A DNA stretch of 64,000 nt, taken from NCBI RefSeq assembly GCF_000372725.1, contig NW_005195368.1, forward strand, positions 405,338-469,337, written 5' to 3'. Made by a program: the position numbers and the translations under genes. Each line of letters opens with the position of its first letter. Positions within the stretch are counted from its first letter, which is position 1. Below are positions 1 to 10,047 of the stretch, in pieces. A model generated the notes under the pieces. The model had not been told where the DNA came from. It did not search any database and saw only the letters and a list, made by a program, of their open reading frames with translations. Origin of the DNA: Emiliania huxleyi CCMP1516 (Eukaryota > Haptophyta > Isochrysidales > Noelaerhabdaceae).

Positions 1-865
1 CCAGCTCCTCGCCCTCGACAGCCACACCGTCCGGCGCGCTAGCCGCGTGAGTCGCGAGGGCGACGGCGCGCGCACGCAGCGAGCGCAGCTGAGCCTCGGG
101 CAGCGTGAGCCGCCTGGTGGCATCGTCGTAATCGAACTCAACGAACCCGAGCATCGCAGTCGCTCGGTACTGCATGTCCTGCCCGTGGCTAACTCTGCCA
201 TCGAACGTGTACGAGCACGGCGCCGTCCGCCCGTACCATAGCAGTAGGATCTGCACCTCCTGCTCGGCCGCGGCCGCTCGCACATCGATCCCGCCATACG
301 CAGCGTGCTCAAGCTTTCGTGTGGCCAGGCACTTGCACGTGATGCGCTGCGTCTTTCCGAACCGGATCACGCTCGCGCCACTTGTGGTGCGGAACAGGAA
401 GGCGACGTCATCACCGTACGTGAGCAAGCCCGCACGTCGGCGCTCGCGGTCGCGCTCACGCGTCTTGCTGCCCGGCTGTAGCACGTCCCGCTTGCAGCGA
501 CTGCACATACATCGGGCGTCACTCTTCGTTGGTGTGCCATCCGGACACCGACCGAAGTTGGAGCCGACGCAGCGGCAAACACCTCTCCATCTGCTAACAG
601 AGCAGCTCTCGCAGCACGCGTACCCGCAATCGGCGCACTGCTCCAGCTCGGCGGGTCCCTCCCAGTCCCAAATGAGCTGCTCACAGCCGTCGCATCTGCG
701 GTGCAGGTTGCTGGGCTTCACCGCGAGCGGTGCCGGAGACGCATCGAGCCGCACGCCGTGCCGTCCCTTGGAATCGTCCCACGAGAGCACACGGCCCTTG
801 CGCCCGTTCAGATCAGCGCGCGATAGGCCATGCAGCTGCACCAGGCTGCCTATTGGCAGCGGCAT
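1..865 (-). CDS. Partial cysteine-rich (zinc-binding-like) protein, C-terminus beyond window
   Basis: An open reading frame of 288 codons starts at Met (base 865) and is still open at base 1, so the gene is cut by the window edge. Residues 11-55 form a small module with the pattern L-N-G-x-x-G-x-V...G-R-x-x-V-x-L, a KOW/SH3-like segment. It is followed by a Cys-rich block: CDGC at 58-61, CADCGYACCESC at about 77-88, CRC near 97 and CMCSRC near 119-124. Four or more CxxC knuckles suggest zinc binding. The remaining 150 residues have no motif I recognise. No intron is needed. A G-run and the region 866-1711 lie upstream. The same L-N-G module occurs in the ankyrin pseudogene at 2581-4478. Function unknown; a role in ubiquitin or methyl-lysine signalling would be guesswork. 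Confidence 0.6.
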   Translation of the reverse strand, partial: MPLPIGSLVQLHGLSRADLNGRKGRVLSWDDSKGRHGVRLDASPAPLAVKPSNLHRRCDGCEQLIWDWEGPAELEQCADCGYACCESCSVSRWRGVCRCVGSNFGRCPDGTPTKSDARCMCSRCKRDVLQPGSKTRERDRERRRAGLLTYGDDVAFLFRTTSGASVIRFGKTQRITCKCLATRKLEHAAYGGIDVRAAAAEQEVQILLLWYGRTAPCSYTFDGRVSHGQDMQYRATAMLGFVEFDYDDATRRLTLPEAQLRSLRARAVALATHAASAPDGVAVEGEEL

Positions 866-1711
866 GCGGAAAAAGGCAGATGGGGGGGGGGGGGGGGCGT
901 TTTCGTCGGCGGCGGCTGGCCGCACTCTTCACAGCCTGTTATTGAGAAGAAAATACCTTGGGTGTGCGCTGGTCTGTGAGAGGTTGAGGCGGAATCGGAT
1001 CGAGCCCATGCAACCGATTTACAAAAGAAAGACAGTCTGCGTGTCTGCCTTGTACTTACAGCTCACTCACACACCGACCGACGCACAGACAGCTCACATA
1101 GATAGTCCAACCAAAAGCCGGCCGGTGTACGGTGGGCTCGAGGCGGTGGGAGGGTGCTAGTATGAGGCCGGCCGCGGAGGCTCTTGCGCAAGCGGTTAAG
1201 AAAGACAGCTCTGACCTTTGTAGACCCCTGGCTGGCTGGGCGAGCGGTGGGTGGGTGGGTGGGTGGGTGGTGGGTGGATGGAGAGGGCCCGCCCGGTCTG
1301 CCGGCGCCAAACCGCATCCCTCCCATCGGTGGCGGGCAGGTTCCCAGACCGCAGACGACCCGCCTTAACGCTTAAGTAAGGTTAAGTCGGCCTGGCCGTT
1401 GGAATGGCCAAGGTGCAGTTTCGACACGGGCTGCGGAAGGATATTTAAATGAACTCGGGGGCACGGGACGCGGCACAAAGCAAACGGGGCACAAACGCCA
1501 GGCTACAAAGAGAGAGAGAGAGAGAGAGAGGCGTAGGGCCCCTAGGGGCCTAGAGAACACACGCCCTCTCCCTTTTCTCCCAGTAAGCTAAAGGTACGTA
1601 AGTGCTCAAGCTCTCAAAGACGGGGACGCACGTAGTGCGTCGGAAGGAGGACACGTCGACAAACAAGGAAGGGCGGACCGCCAAACTCGCACGTTCCCGA
1701 CCAAAACAGAT
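866..1711. other. Intergenic, low-complexity, no supported gene
   Basis: This stretch holds a 13-base G run near 882-897, a GTGG/GGGT repeat near 1248-1280 and a GA microsatellite near 1509-1531. Short open frames on both strands have repetitive composition and no recognisable protein pattern. Confidence 0.5.
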
Positions 1712-2104
1712 GTGTATATGCTCGCCCGCGCCAGCCGCGTCAGCCGCGTCAGCCGCGCCAGCCGCGCCAGCCACGCCAGCCGCGCCAGCATCGACGCGGC
1801 CTCGGAGCGCAAGTCCCGCGTCAGCGCGATCTTCCAGCGCGCCGTCGGCCGCCTGCGTGAGGAGCAGGTGGCCGAGGAGCAGCTGAACGCGACGTGGGAC
1901 GAGGAGCGGGGGCACCAGATCATGCAGCAGCGGCAGCGCACCGGCGACGAGGTGCTCTACAGATATCGCGCAAGCCGCGTGAGCGCTGCGGCCGCGGAGC
2001 CGACCCCTCCGCCGCAGCCGGCGGCCAAGGCGCCCTCGCTGCTCCGGACCGTGACGTCCTTCATGCTCTCGTCACGAAACAAGGCGGAGGCGGCACATGC
2101 CTGA
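1712..2104 (+). CDS. Hypothetical 130-aa protein with N-terminal serine/arginine repeat
   Basis: An open frame of 130 codons. The first 25 residues are a tandem repeat of SRVSRAS-type units encoded by a 9-bp DNA repeat (1728-1790). Residues 30-80 are charged and helix-like (Q-R-A-V-G-R-L-R-E-E-Q...), and the C-terminus is basic and alanine-rich. It could be the 3' exon of a longer gene, since the repeat makes the start uncertain. No family recognised. It is kept because residues 30-110 look like coding sequence rather than repeat. Confidence 0.3.
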   Translation: MYMLARASRVSRVSRASRASHASRASIDAASERKSRVSAIFQRAVGRLREEQVAEEQLNATWDEERGHQIMQQRQRTGDEVLYRYRASRVSAAAAEPTPPPQPAAKAPSLLRTVTSFMLSSRNKAEAAHA

Positions 2105-2580
2105 GCCATCCTGCTTCTGCCGACCCGTACCCGCCTCCGAAGCAGCTGCCACGGCCACCGCCGCCAAGCCACCGCTCTGACCGCCTTTGACGCGCCGCCT
2201 CCTTCCGCTTGCACCGCCCCAACCCGCCGCCTCTTCCGTGGAACCACGCAAAGGAAGACCCGTGTGTGCGCCATGGCCTCGCGCCCAGAATAGCACGGGG
2301 ACCCTCAGGGGTTGCTGTTGACTAACTCTGTGCTCCGGTTGTGCGACTACCCCACATGGGTAGCCCTGTCTAGTCATTCATTCCAGTGAATGAATCTCCT
2401 CGTCCGGAGTGGACGCGTCCCTCGTTGGGCCGCCGACAAGAAGGTCGTTTTTTTTTGCATTTGGTTAGGTCTTAGGTGCCGTTTGGCATTTTGGAAGACG
2501 GAAAAGGGGGCGAATATGGGCGGCCGCGAGCATGTACCTCAAAGTGTGTCGCATGTGCGAGAGTCAACCGTAACGTATTT

Positions 2581-4478
2581 TCATCCCTCGAGCGCCCCGA
2601 TCGCCTCCGTCACCGCGGCCACGAGCCGCGACGCCTCCTCCTCGCTGCGTGGCCCGTCCCTCCGCCACCTCGCCGCGTCGTGGTGCCGCGCCGCGTTCGC
2701 CCAGATGCGCAGCGAGTGCAGCTGGCTCCGCAGCTCGGTCGGCAGGCCGCACTCGCGGTGCCAAAGGTTGATGCGCTCCTCGAAGCCGTCGGGCGCCGCC
2801 GCAGAGCGCGAGGCGTACACGGCGTCGAGGCGCGGCATCAGCGTCTTGAAGGCGAGCATCATGTTGTCCTGGATGCGCGCCTGCGCGTCGCCGGACGTGC
2901 GCATGGTTGCTGCGCACCTGCACCGAGAGCGGCGAAGGCTCGTAGCCGGTGGTATGGGCGGCGGCTGTGGCGGCCTCGACTCTTAGTGCCAGCGCAGCCT
3001 CCTCCATTCCCGCCCCGCGCTGCGAGCCAGAGAGCAGCGCCTGCAAAGTCGTGAGAGCCTCGGGCAGCGTGGGTCGCTTGCGCAGGCTGTTGTGGCGCAG
3101 AGGCTCTTCTGCCCGTCCCCCGCCTGCGCGAGGTCCTTGACCGCGCGCGCCGCAGTTTCAGGCCACCCCGCCGCCGCGTCTGCGAGCTTCGCCGCGTCGA
3201 TGTCGGTCCAGTCCTCCTCCAACTCCTCCTCGCACCGGTCGGTGAGCTGCACCTCGGACCGGTTGGTGAGGCAGACGAGGAGGGTGATGCCAACGGCGTA
3301 GCCGTCCGTCTTGCTCGAGTAGGCGGCGCACATCAGCGCGGTCCAGCCGGTGCCGCTATGCAGGTTGACATCAGCGCCGTGCCGCAGCAGCAGCTCGACC
3401 ACCCGCTCGTGGCCGTAGCGGGCGGCGCTTATCAGCAGCGTGAGGCCGCTCACCTCCCCTGTTTCGTACGTCGCGTCGACCCGCCCGCCTCGAGCCACGC
3501 CAGCACCGCCTCCTCGTCGCCTCGCTCCGCTGCTGCCACGACCTCGTCGGGGACTGCCACGACACCGCTCGACGCCCGCTCCGCCGCCACCGCTGGAGAT
3601 AGCGTCTTCGCGACACTCTCGATCCAGCCGAGGAAGCGCCGCCGGAGAAAGTGCCACCTGCGCCTGCGCCGCCGGCTGCCGCCGCCTCCCTCGCCGCCGC
3701 CTCAAGGGCGCGCTCGCACTCGGCGTGGCCCTTCTCCTTGGCCCACTGCAGCGCCGTACGCCCGTCTGGGGTGCGCGCCGCCGTGTCTGCGCCCGCCCGC
3801 AGCAGGCCGAGCACGACGGTTGCGGTAAGCGGCGAACATCAGCGCGGTGCGACCGTTGCTGTCCTGCAGGTTGAGCCCGGCGCCGTGCAGCACCAGCAAG
3901 TCGATCACCCGCTTGTGGCCGAGGTCGGCGGCGAACATCAGCGCGGTCCAGCCGTCGTAGTCCTGCAAGTTGAGCTCCGCGCCGCGCCGCAGCAGCAGGT
4001 CGACCACCCGCTCGCGGCCGTTGTAGGCGGCGGCCATCAGCGCGGTCCAGCCGTCGCTGTCCTGCAGGTTGACCCCCGCGCCATGCCGCAGCAGTAGCTC
4101 GACCACCAGCTCCTGGCCGTAGCCGGCGGCGTCCATCAGCAGCGTGCGGCCGCTCACCGCGCCTATCTCGTACGTCGCGTTGACCCGCCCGCCGCCCTCG
4201 AGCCACGCCAGCACCGCCTCCTCGTCGCCTCGCCCAACCGCTGCCACGACCCCATTCGGAGACTGCCACGCCACCGCTCGACGCCCGCTTCGCCGCAGCC
4301 GGCGACAGATTACCCGGCCGCACCTCCGCACGCTCTCGCCGCCGCCCTCGAGCGCCACCGCGTACCGCCCGCTCTCAAAGCTCCGCACCACGCCCCCCTG
4401 CCCGTTCAACTCGGGGCGGGAAGAGAGCCCGCCGAGCAACGCGCCCGGCGGCTCCGGCAAGACTTTAGCCTTGGCCAC
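2581..4478 (-). pseudogene. Ankyrin-repeat protein gene with several frameshifts
   Basis: Read from 4478 downward, the product starts with a KOW-like module (E-L-N-G-Q-G-G-V...S-G-R-Y-A-V-A-L). Four ankyrin repeats of the type DGWTALMxAAxxGxxxVVxLLLRxGAxLNLQ follow down to about 3840. The frame then shifts near 3820 (repeat continues as LLRAGADTAARTPDGRTAL) and again near 3490 (second block, VDATYETGEVSGLTLLISAA). The last 107 residues (2904-2581), ending in a helical segment around LRIWANAARHHD, need another shift or an intron. The two ankyrin blocks are an internal duplication, each preceded by R-R-S-G-R-R-A-V-x-W-Q-S. At least two single-base frame changes in G/C runs argue for a decaying gene or for assembly errors. 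The 5' end overlaps the P-loop repeat at 4438-4921. An intact relative lies at 27845-29701. Confidence 0.6.
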
Positions 4479-4921
4479 CCTCCTTGCGGAGCAGGAGGAG
4501 ATCCGCTCTCGGTCGGCAACGTGGCAGCTAGTCGATGGACTCGGTAGTTGTGACCCCCCTGCCTGAGTGAGGATGACAGGAGAGAGAGAGCTTTTGTGGT
4601 GTTGGTGTACGCAATAACGGGACAGGGTAGTTAGTCGTTCTCTCTAGCTCCCCTTCTAGCTCTTCCTCTTGGCATGAGCTGCGCCCTGTGTCCGACCCCT
4701 TTTGCGCAGCAACACCTTAAACCTTTAGGCCCTCCAAATTCGGGTCGGAGCGTAGCGTAGCGTGAGTGGGCCCCGAGTTTGAAAAGGGCGACGGACGCTT
4801 GCGTCCTAGGACCTAGGTCCTAGCCTCCAACAACGCCTCCCCGGCGCAGAGGGGCCCCCGGAGGGATGCTCAACCGCTCCACGCCACGCCGCTTGCGGCG
4901 GTCCTCTTCCCAGCTCCGCTG
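4438..4921 (+). repeat. Dispersed repeat R1, copy 1 (P-loop-coding)
   Basis: This is nearly identical to 26886-27352, and most of it recurs inverted at 50929-51293. Its first 95 bases encode, in the plus frame, a Walker A motif (APGGSGKT) followed by L-A-L-A-T-L-L-A-E-Q-E-E, as in the start of a helicase or STAND-type NTPase domain, ending at a stop soon after. The non-coding part contains a run of landmarks (tttgtggtgttggtgtacgc, aataacgggacaggg) common to all three copies. Copy 1 carries a small extra insertion near 4806-4820. The repeat has no obvious terminal inverted repeats. It is likely the 3' part of a larger mobile gene or element. Confidence 0.75.
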
Positions 4922-4973
4922 TGGAGCACTTGGAGCACTTGGAGTGCAGTCGGTAACGGCACATCCTGGCTTA
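4922..4973 (+). repeat. Dispersed repeat R2, copy 1
   Basis: About 50 bp with core cttggagtgcagtcggtaac followed by a tcacatcc-like tail. It abuts R1 here. Other copies are at 12747-12802 (+), 20322-20384 (-) and 44205-44258 (+, diverged). Confidence 0.7.
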
Positions 4974-5023
4974 TTTTTCTTTGTCAGAGCAGCCGGCGGA
5001 GGTGGCCCTGAACATCCTGCTCT

Positions 5024-7269
5024 ATGCTCGGCCCTCGCCCCACTCCCGTGCAGCCTGCATATCGCACGGGCAGCACCTACACCGGCGTGGACGAGTCGGT
5101 CGTCGGCTGCAAGCCGGGCATCGTCAAGACCGTGGTCAAGGTCGACGAGGGCGTCTACAAGACGCGTGAGGTCAAGCTGACGCTGCGATACGGCGGCTAC
5201 GACCCCGACACGTACGACGGCGCCGACGGCCTCGTCCTCAGCCTGACCCTGCCCGCCAAGTGGCTGGACGGCGGCGTGCCGATCCGGCGGCTGCGCGACG
5301 CCTTCATCGGCCACTACCGCAAGAAGCGGCCGTCGGCGCGGCTGGCTGCTGCGGCGGACGAGGAGTGGGGCCTGGCCATCAAGGACGAGTCGATGCTGCT
5401 CTTCTCGAAGAAGCGGCTCGACGACGACGCCGACCTGACCAAGGCCCTCTACGACCGCCAGGAGGTGTACGCGATGACGGCGCGTGCCAGCCGCCGGCGC
5501 AGCCGGACTGCGAGAGAGCGAGACGGCTACTGAGGGACGCGCGGGTGCGACGCCGCAGGCGTGGGACTGGGAGGACCACGAGGCCAAGCTCGCCGAGCTC
5601 CGCAAGGCCGTCGTCGACGACCTAGCCCACACAATGCGCCCGCCGCCCACGAGCAGCGAGCCCGCTGCCCACAGACCGGCTCTATGACACCTCCGCGAAA
5701 CTTCCGCCTGCAGGCGGCACGTCATACACGAGCCCGAGTCGATCGCACCCGTCGTGTCCCGCGCGCAGATCCTGCCCGGCGACTGGGCGGTCTGAACAGC
5801 GTCTCTTCACACCTCTAGCTGTGAGCAGGCGCCCAGATCCTGCCCGGCGCAACCTTTGTCGTCCTCGCCGGCTGGTACAAGCAGCAGTGCGTGCTCGTCA
5901 CGCCGGAGCACACCATCGCGGACCTGAAGGCGCTTCCTAGACACTTCCTAGACACTTTCCAGACACTTCCTAGACACTTCCTAGACACCATCGCGGACCT
6001 GAAGGCGCACCCTCCACCTCGGCCGCACCTCGGCTGCACCTCGGCCGCACCTCGGCCGCACCTCGGCCGGCCCCGGATGCCATCCCGGCTGAGCACGGCG
6101 GTCGACACCTCAAGGCGTACCTGCACCTCAAGAACGGACCGCGCATGCCGATGGAGGCGCGTCTCGCCGCTCTCGCCCCATCTCCCTCCCTCCGTGCGAT
6201 CTCCTCCTCCTCCTCGAGCTTGGGCTCCGTCCATTCCTCCCTCCTCCCCCTCCTCCCCCTCCTCCCCTCCCCGCCCTCCTCTGCGCGGCTCCTCCCTCCC
6301 TCTCTCCCTGCGTGCGCGCATCACTCAGTACTGGACCAGGCGCTCGACATTGGGCTGCGCACCGCGGATGACTCCATCGAGGTGCTCGACGGCGCCCTGA
6401 CGCTGCAGCAGGTCTACGAGCAGTCGATCGCCGCTACCGCACCACCCACACTGGATTCGATACTCTGGAGATATGGTACTAGGTCTACGAGCAGTCGATC
6501 GCCGCCGCCGCGACGCTCGCGAAGCGACTCGCCGCCTCGAGCGGCGCCGCCCTCCCCGACGCCCCGGACCTGCCCGCCGACTCGCCCCTCGCCGCCGTCG
6601 CCGCCGCCGCCGCCGCCGACACGGACGACCCCGCCGCCTCCTTCGAGCCCGCGGAGGCGTTTGCCGGGCCGCGCGCCGGAAGGGTCTTCAAGCGCGGCGC
6701 GCGCGGCGTCGGGTACTACTCCGACGCCGCGGCCGGGGGCGGGGCGGCGGGCGGCGGCGGCGGCGGCAGGGGCGGCGGCAGGGGCGGCGGGGACGGCGGT
6801 GGCGGCGGCGGCAGGGGCGGCGGCATGGGCGGCCCCGCAAAGGCGCGCACGGCGGCGGTCGCGGCGCGAGAGAGCGCGGCGAAGGCGGCGCGGGAGCTGG
6901 AGGAGGCGATTTCGCTCGGAATCCCGGACCGGTTGCGGCAGGCGCTGGTGGGGCGCAGCGAGCAAGCCGAGGCGGCGGCAGAGGCGGCGGAGGCGGAGGC
7001 GGCGGAGGCGGAGGCAGCAGAGGCAGCGGCGCGGCAGGGGGTAGCAAAGGTGGAGGCGGCGCCGCCGCCGGCCGAGGGGGCGGAGGAGGTGCCGCCGGAC
7101 GTAGAGGCGGAGGTGGAGGGCGGGGAGGGGGCTGGGTCAGCTGCCGCAGAGCGCGGCCAGAAGGCGCCCGGAGAGGCGCCCAGCTTCCTCGGCCGCGCGA
7201 TGGTGCTCGGGGTGGGCAAGCGGATCCAGGAGCGCGCTCTCGCCGCCCGACACATCGGGACCGGGCGGC
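5024..7269 (+). CDS. Unrecognised multi-exon protein with a possible ubiquitin-like segment
   Basis: Exons reconstructed by reading continuity: 5024-5479, 5559 to about 5670, 5714-5760, 5829 to about 5929, about 6102-6159, a segment from about 6332 to 6411, and 6483 onward to about 7260. The first exon (152 aa) has a beta-rich region (K-T-R-E-V-K-L-T-L-R-Y-G-G-Y-D-P) and PAKWLDGGVPIRRLRDAF. The middle exons join into VLVTPEHTIADLKAYLHL, then ALDIGLRTADDSIEVLDGAL, which has the spacing of a ubiquitin-like fold (inference). Then come an Ala-rich linker, VFKRGARGVGYYSD, a Gly-rich stretch and a long Glu/Ala helix. Introns begin with GC except the one at 6412 (GT). Several are bounded by direct repeats, and two carry the same 11-bp minisatellite. 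The start could be earlier, and the 3' end is unclear because the last open frame runs into the repeat at 7263. Family not recognised. Confidence 0.5.
5931..5988 (+). repeat. Intronic 11-bp minisatellite (cttcctagaca)
   Basis: Five imperfect tandem units between two perfect 24-bp copies of flanking exon sequence (5910-5933 and 5985-6008). Confidence 0.8.
6016..6072 (+). repeat. Intronic 11-bp minisatellite (cacctcggctg), first array
   Basis: About five units of cacctcggccg/cacctcggctg inside an intron of the gene at 5024-7269. The same unit makes a separate array at 7263-7360. Confidence 0.8.
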
Positions 7270-7360
7270 AGCTGCACCTCGGCTGCACTTCGGCTGCACC
7301 TCGGCCGCACCTCGGCTGCACTTCGGCTGCACTTCGGCTGCACTTCGGCTGCACCTCGTA
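7263..7360 (+). repeat. 11-bp minisatellite (cacctcggctg), second array
   Basis: About eight units alternating cacctcggctg and cacttcggctg at the 3' side of the gene at 5024-7269. The unit is the same as at 6016-6072, 1.2 kb away. Confidence 0.85.
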
Positions 7361-9192
7361 CACCGCCGCGAGCGACGTGCTCCACCGCCGCAGCACCGCG
7401 TGCTGCGAGGGCAAGCAGCACTCTCGCCGTCGCCTCACCGCCGCCGCTCGCTGTACGGTAGGACCGGAAGCATGCCATTTGGCTGCCGTCGGTGCTCGCC
7501 GCGAGACTTGCACGAGCCCGCTGCCGCCGGGGCCCGTCTCCTCACCGCAGAGAGTTGCCGCAGGTGCACGACCCGTACTCGTTCCGAACGCCGCAGGACG
7601 AGAGGCCCACGGGCGGCACCACACATCACGCGGCGCAGCTGGCACCCGGCCGGGCCAGGCGAGGGGGGGCAGCTCTTCTGAGGTCGGTGGGTGCCTCTGC
7701 GTAGGCGCTACCTGCGCCACGCGGCTGGACCGCCCCGGCGGAGACCCAGCCCTCCGTCAACGAGAACGAGAATTGCGCAATCATGTGAATTTGTATCGGT
7801 GGGAAGGGTTTGAGGGCAGCACTACTATGTGCACTAGCAAGGGTAAAGCCGTAGGGCAAGCGCAAAAAAGTTCGCGCCGCGCACCGGAAAAATTGAGGCA
7901 TGTTGAAAAAGGCTGTGCGATGGACAGGCTGATCTTTTATTAGCCAGTCGCATTCCCATCAGAAGCAATCATGAAAATCAATACCAGTACTTGGCGGCGT
8001 GGGTGGTTACACACAGCGCACACGCCCTTAGCCGTACGGCCTAACCCGTGACGAAAACGAACGCACACCAAGCGCTAAGCGTGAGGACGCGATTTCGAAT
8101 TCGGAGGTGCATCTGAGCAAAATTGGGCCGGCTCAGGTGTGAAAAAAATTTATTTAAGGGTCAAACTCAAAGCTGCCGATTCGATCCGGAAGCCACTCGA
8201 CCACCGAGCGGCCGACGGCCGAAGTAAGCAGAGTAGATGATGGTCTAGAGGTAGCGTCACTCAGCGACCGATACCCGTGTAACACATTACCGGGGGATTA
8301 GACACAACAGATACGCACAACCGACGCCCGAAGTGCCCCAAGTCCCAAGAAGGACGTCATTAGTACGAAACCTCAGAAGGCCATGGGCGCCGAGAGAACA
8401 TTCCCAAAAGCAGAAAAGAAAAAGCACAACCAAACCTCCTTCCCAGGTTACCCCTGCCAAATGCCGCCGCTCTCGGGGCATGCTATCCTGTGTAAGCAGG
8501 GCAGGTGGGAGGTGGGGGAGGGGGGCAGTCCCTCTGGTCTGATACTGGTGTGGTTCTGTCCCCAGCGTCGGAGGCAAGGGCGAAGCTAAGAATATTTAAT
8601 TTTAGCCGTACGGCCTGCCCTTGAGAGACTCTCTCTACAAAGGGCGCCACTCGCACACCATGCAGGCTGCAGCGGCTCCTGCACGCTCTCCACTCGCCAA
8701 ACAACCCGCCAACCGACCGCCCACGCCAGTGCACTCCCACTTTGCGCCGCTCGACTCATTGCTGCGCCCTGCGCGCCTCGAGCAGCTTGCTCACCACGCC
8801 ACCGGCAGGGGCTTCGCGGTCGCCACAGGCAACTGCCCGGTCGCCGTATAGGAACTCCGCGGTCGCCACAGGCAACTCCGCGGTCGCCACAGGCAACTCC
8901 GCGGTCGCCGTAGGCGGCTCCGCGGTACGAAGTACGTCCATGACAAGACCACAGCCCGTGGCGTGAAAAGGACGCAAGTCGCCCCAATTCGCGCGGCTTC
9001 AGCCTGCGGTTTTCTTCTTTTGGCCGACAGCAGTATTGTCGCCGGGTGGTGCGAGGTCTTCTTCTTTTGGGACAGCATGTCGCGCGATCTTCTAAGCACA
9101 TTTTCTTTTCTTTGCTTGCAAAAAGAAAGAAAACAGACACGCGCAGGGTTTCTCGTTGTCGAGCTGTTGTAAAATTCTTGCTGCCTCGCCCG
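7361..9192. other. Intergenic stretch with no supported gene; upstream region of the DUF2237 gene
   Basis: Open frames here change composition along their length and match no family. The part 7900-8300 is AT-richer than its surroundings. A 21-bp tandem repeat lies at 8816-8922. The motif AATTCTT at 9174-9180 lies 12 bases before the DUF2237 start codon. Confidence 0.45.
8816..8922 (+). repeat. 21-bp tandem repeat
   Basis: Units beginning gcggtcgccacaggcaactc repeat about four times with an interruption near 8848. It shows no coding periodicity that continues outside it. Confidence 0.8.
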
Positions 9193-9880
9193 ATGCTGCT
9201 CGTCTACACCTCGGCCGTCTCCTTCCGCACGCCCGCCCCTGCTCTGCGCGCCGCCGCCGACTCTCGCGCCGCCGCCGCACGGCTCGACTCTGCGGCAGAG
9301 CCTGCGCGCGAGCCTGCAAGAAACGTGCTCGGGACTGAGCTCAGTTGCTGCTGCGCTGACGTCCACGGCAGCGGCATCGGCACCGGCTTCTACCGGGACG
9401 GCTACTGCTCCACCGGTCCGGACGACGCGGGCCGGCACACCGTCTGCATCGAGGCGACCGAGAAGTTCCTCGCTGTCTCGGCGGCGGTCGGGAACCCGCT
9501 CCACCAACCCATCCCTCAGTTCATGTTCCCCGGCGTTCGGCCGGGCGACCGCTGGTGTCTGTGCGCGTCGCGGTATGCGCAGCTCATCGAGCTGGAGCGA
9601 GAGAGCGCGGTTCGTGGCGAGGACGGCGAGCCTGTGACGGGGTTTGTGCCGCGCATCCACATTCGGGCGACGCACGAGCGGTCGCTGGAGCACATGGACC
9701 TCGAGGCGCGCTCTGCCGCGCGCCCGTGCGGTGGGTTCGCGCCACGCTCACCCCTCGCCGCCTGCCGATCAGGCCCTCCTCTCGCGAGCCGTGGACGAGG
9801 AGGAGGCGCGGGCGGAGCTGTCCCGCCTGGAGGAGATGCGCGCAGCGCTGCGGCGCACGGTCTCTCCTAGTGAGAGCTGA
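9193..9880 (+). CDS. DUF2237 family protein
   Basis: Two exons, 9193-9705 and 9773-9880, give 206 residues. The DUF2237 core spans about residues 44-140: NVLGTELSCCCAD, TGFYRDGYCSTGPDDAGRHT, FMFPGVRPGDRWCLCASRYA and later ATHERSLEHMDLE. These are the conserved Cys, Asp and Trp positions of the bacterial and algal family, whose biochemical role is unknown. The intron 9706-9772 (67 nt) is GC-AG and restores the frame into an acidic helical tail (A-L-L-S-R-A-V-D-E-E-E-A-R-A-E-L), which is absent from short bacterial members. Met 9193 is preferred over an in-frame upstream Met because the AATTCTT promoter-like motif sits at 9174 and the upstream residues are low-complexity. The first 40 residues could be a weak targeting sequence. 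Confidence 0.85.
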
Positions 9881-10047
9881 GAGCCCGCGCCGTGGCGACC
9901 GAGTGGTGGTGCTCGTAAACGCCGCGGCGCGACCGACGAGACAAACACACTCCCCGATGACGAGATGAGCGATGAAACTACGAGAATGAAGAAAATTTCT
10001 CCGACGCACTCCGCTCCCCGACACCCCGCCGAGCTGCGAGACACGCG

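Noticed and set aside
174-1160. 328-codon plus-strand open frame
   Set aside because: It is the antisense of the Cys-rich minus-strand gene over most of its length and then runs through G-rich repeats; its composition is a shadow of that gene.
8160-8220. Possible tRNA on the minus strand (box-B-like attcgatcc)
   Set aside because: Stems of the T arm and acceptor do not pair, and no anticodon arm could be drawn.
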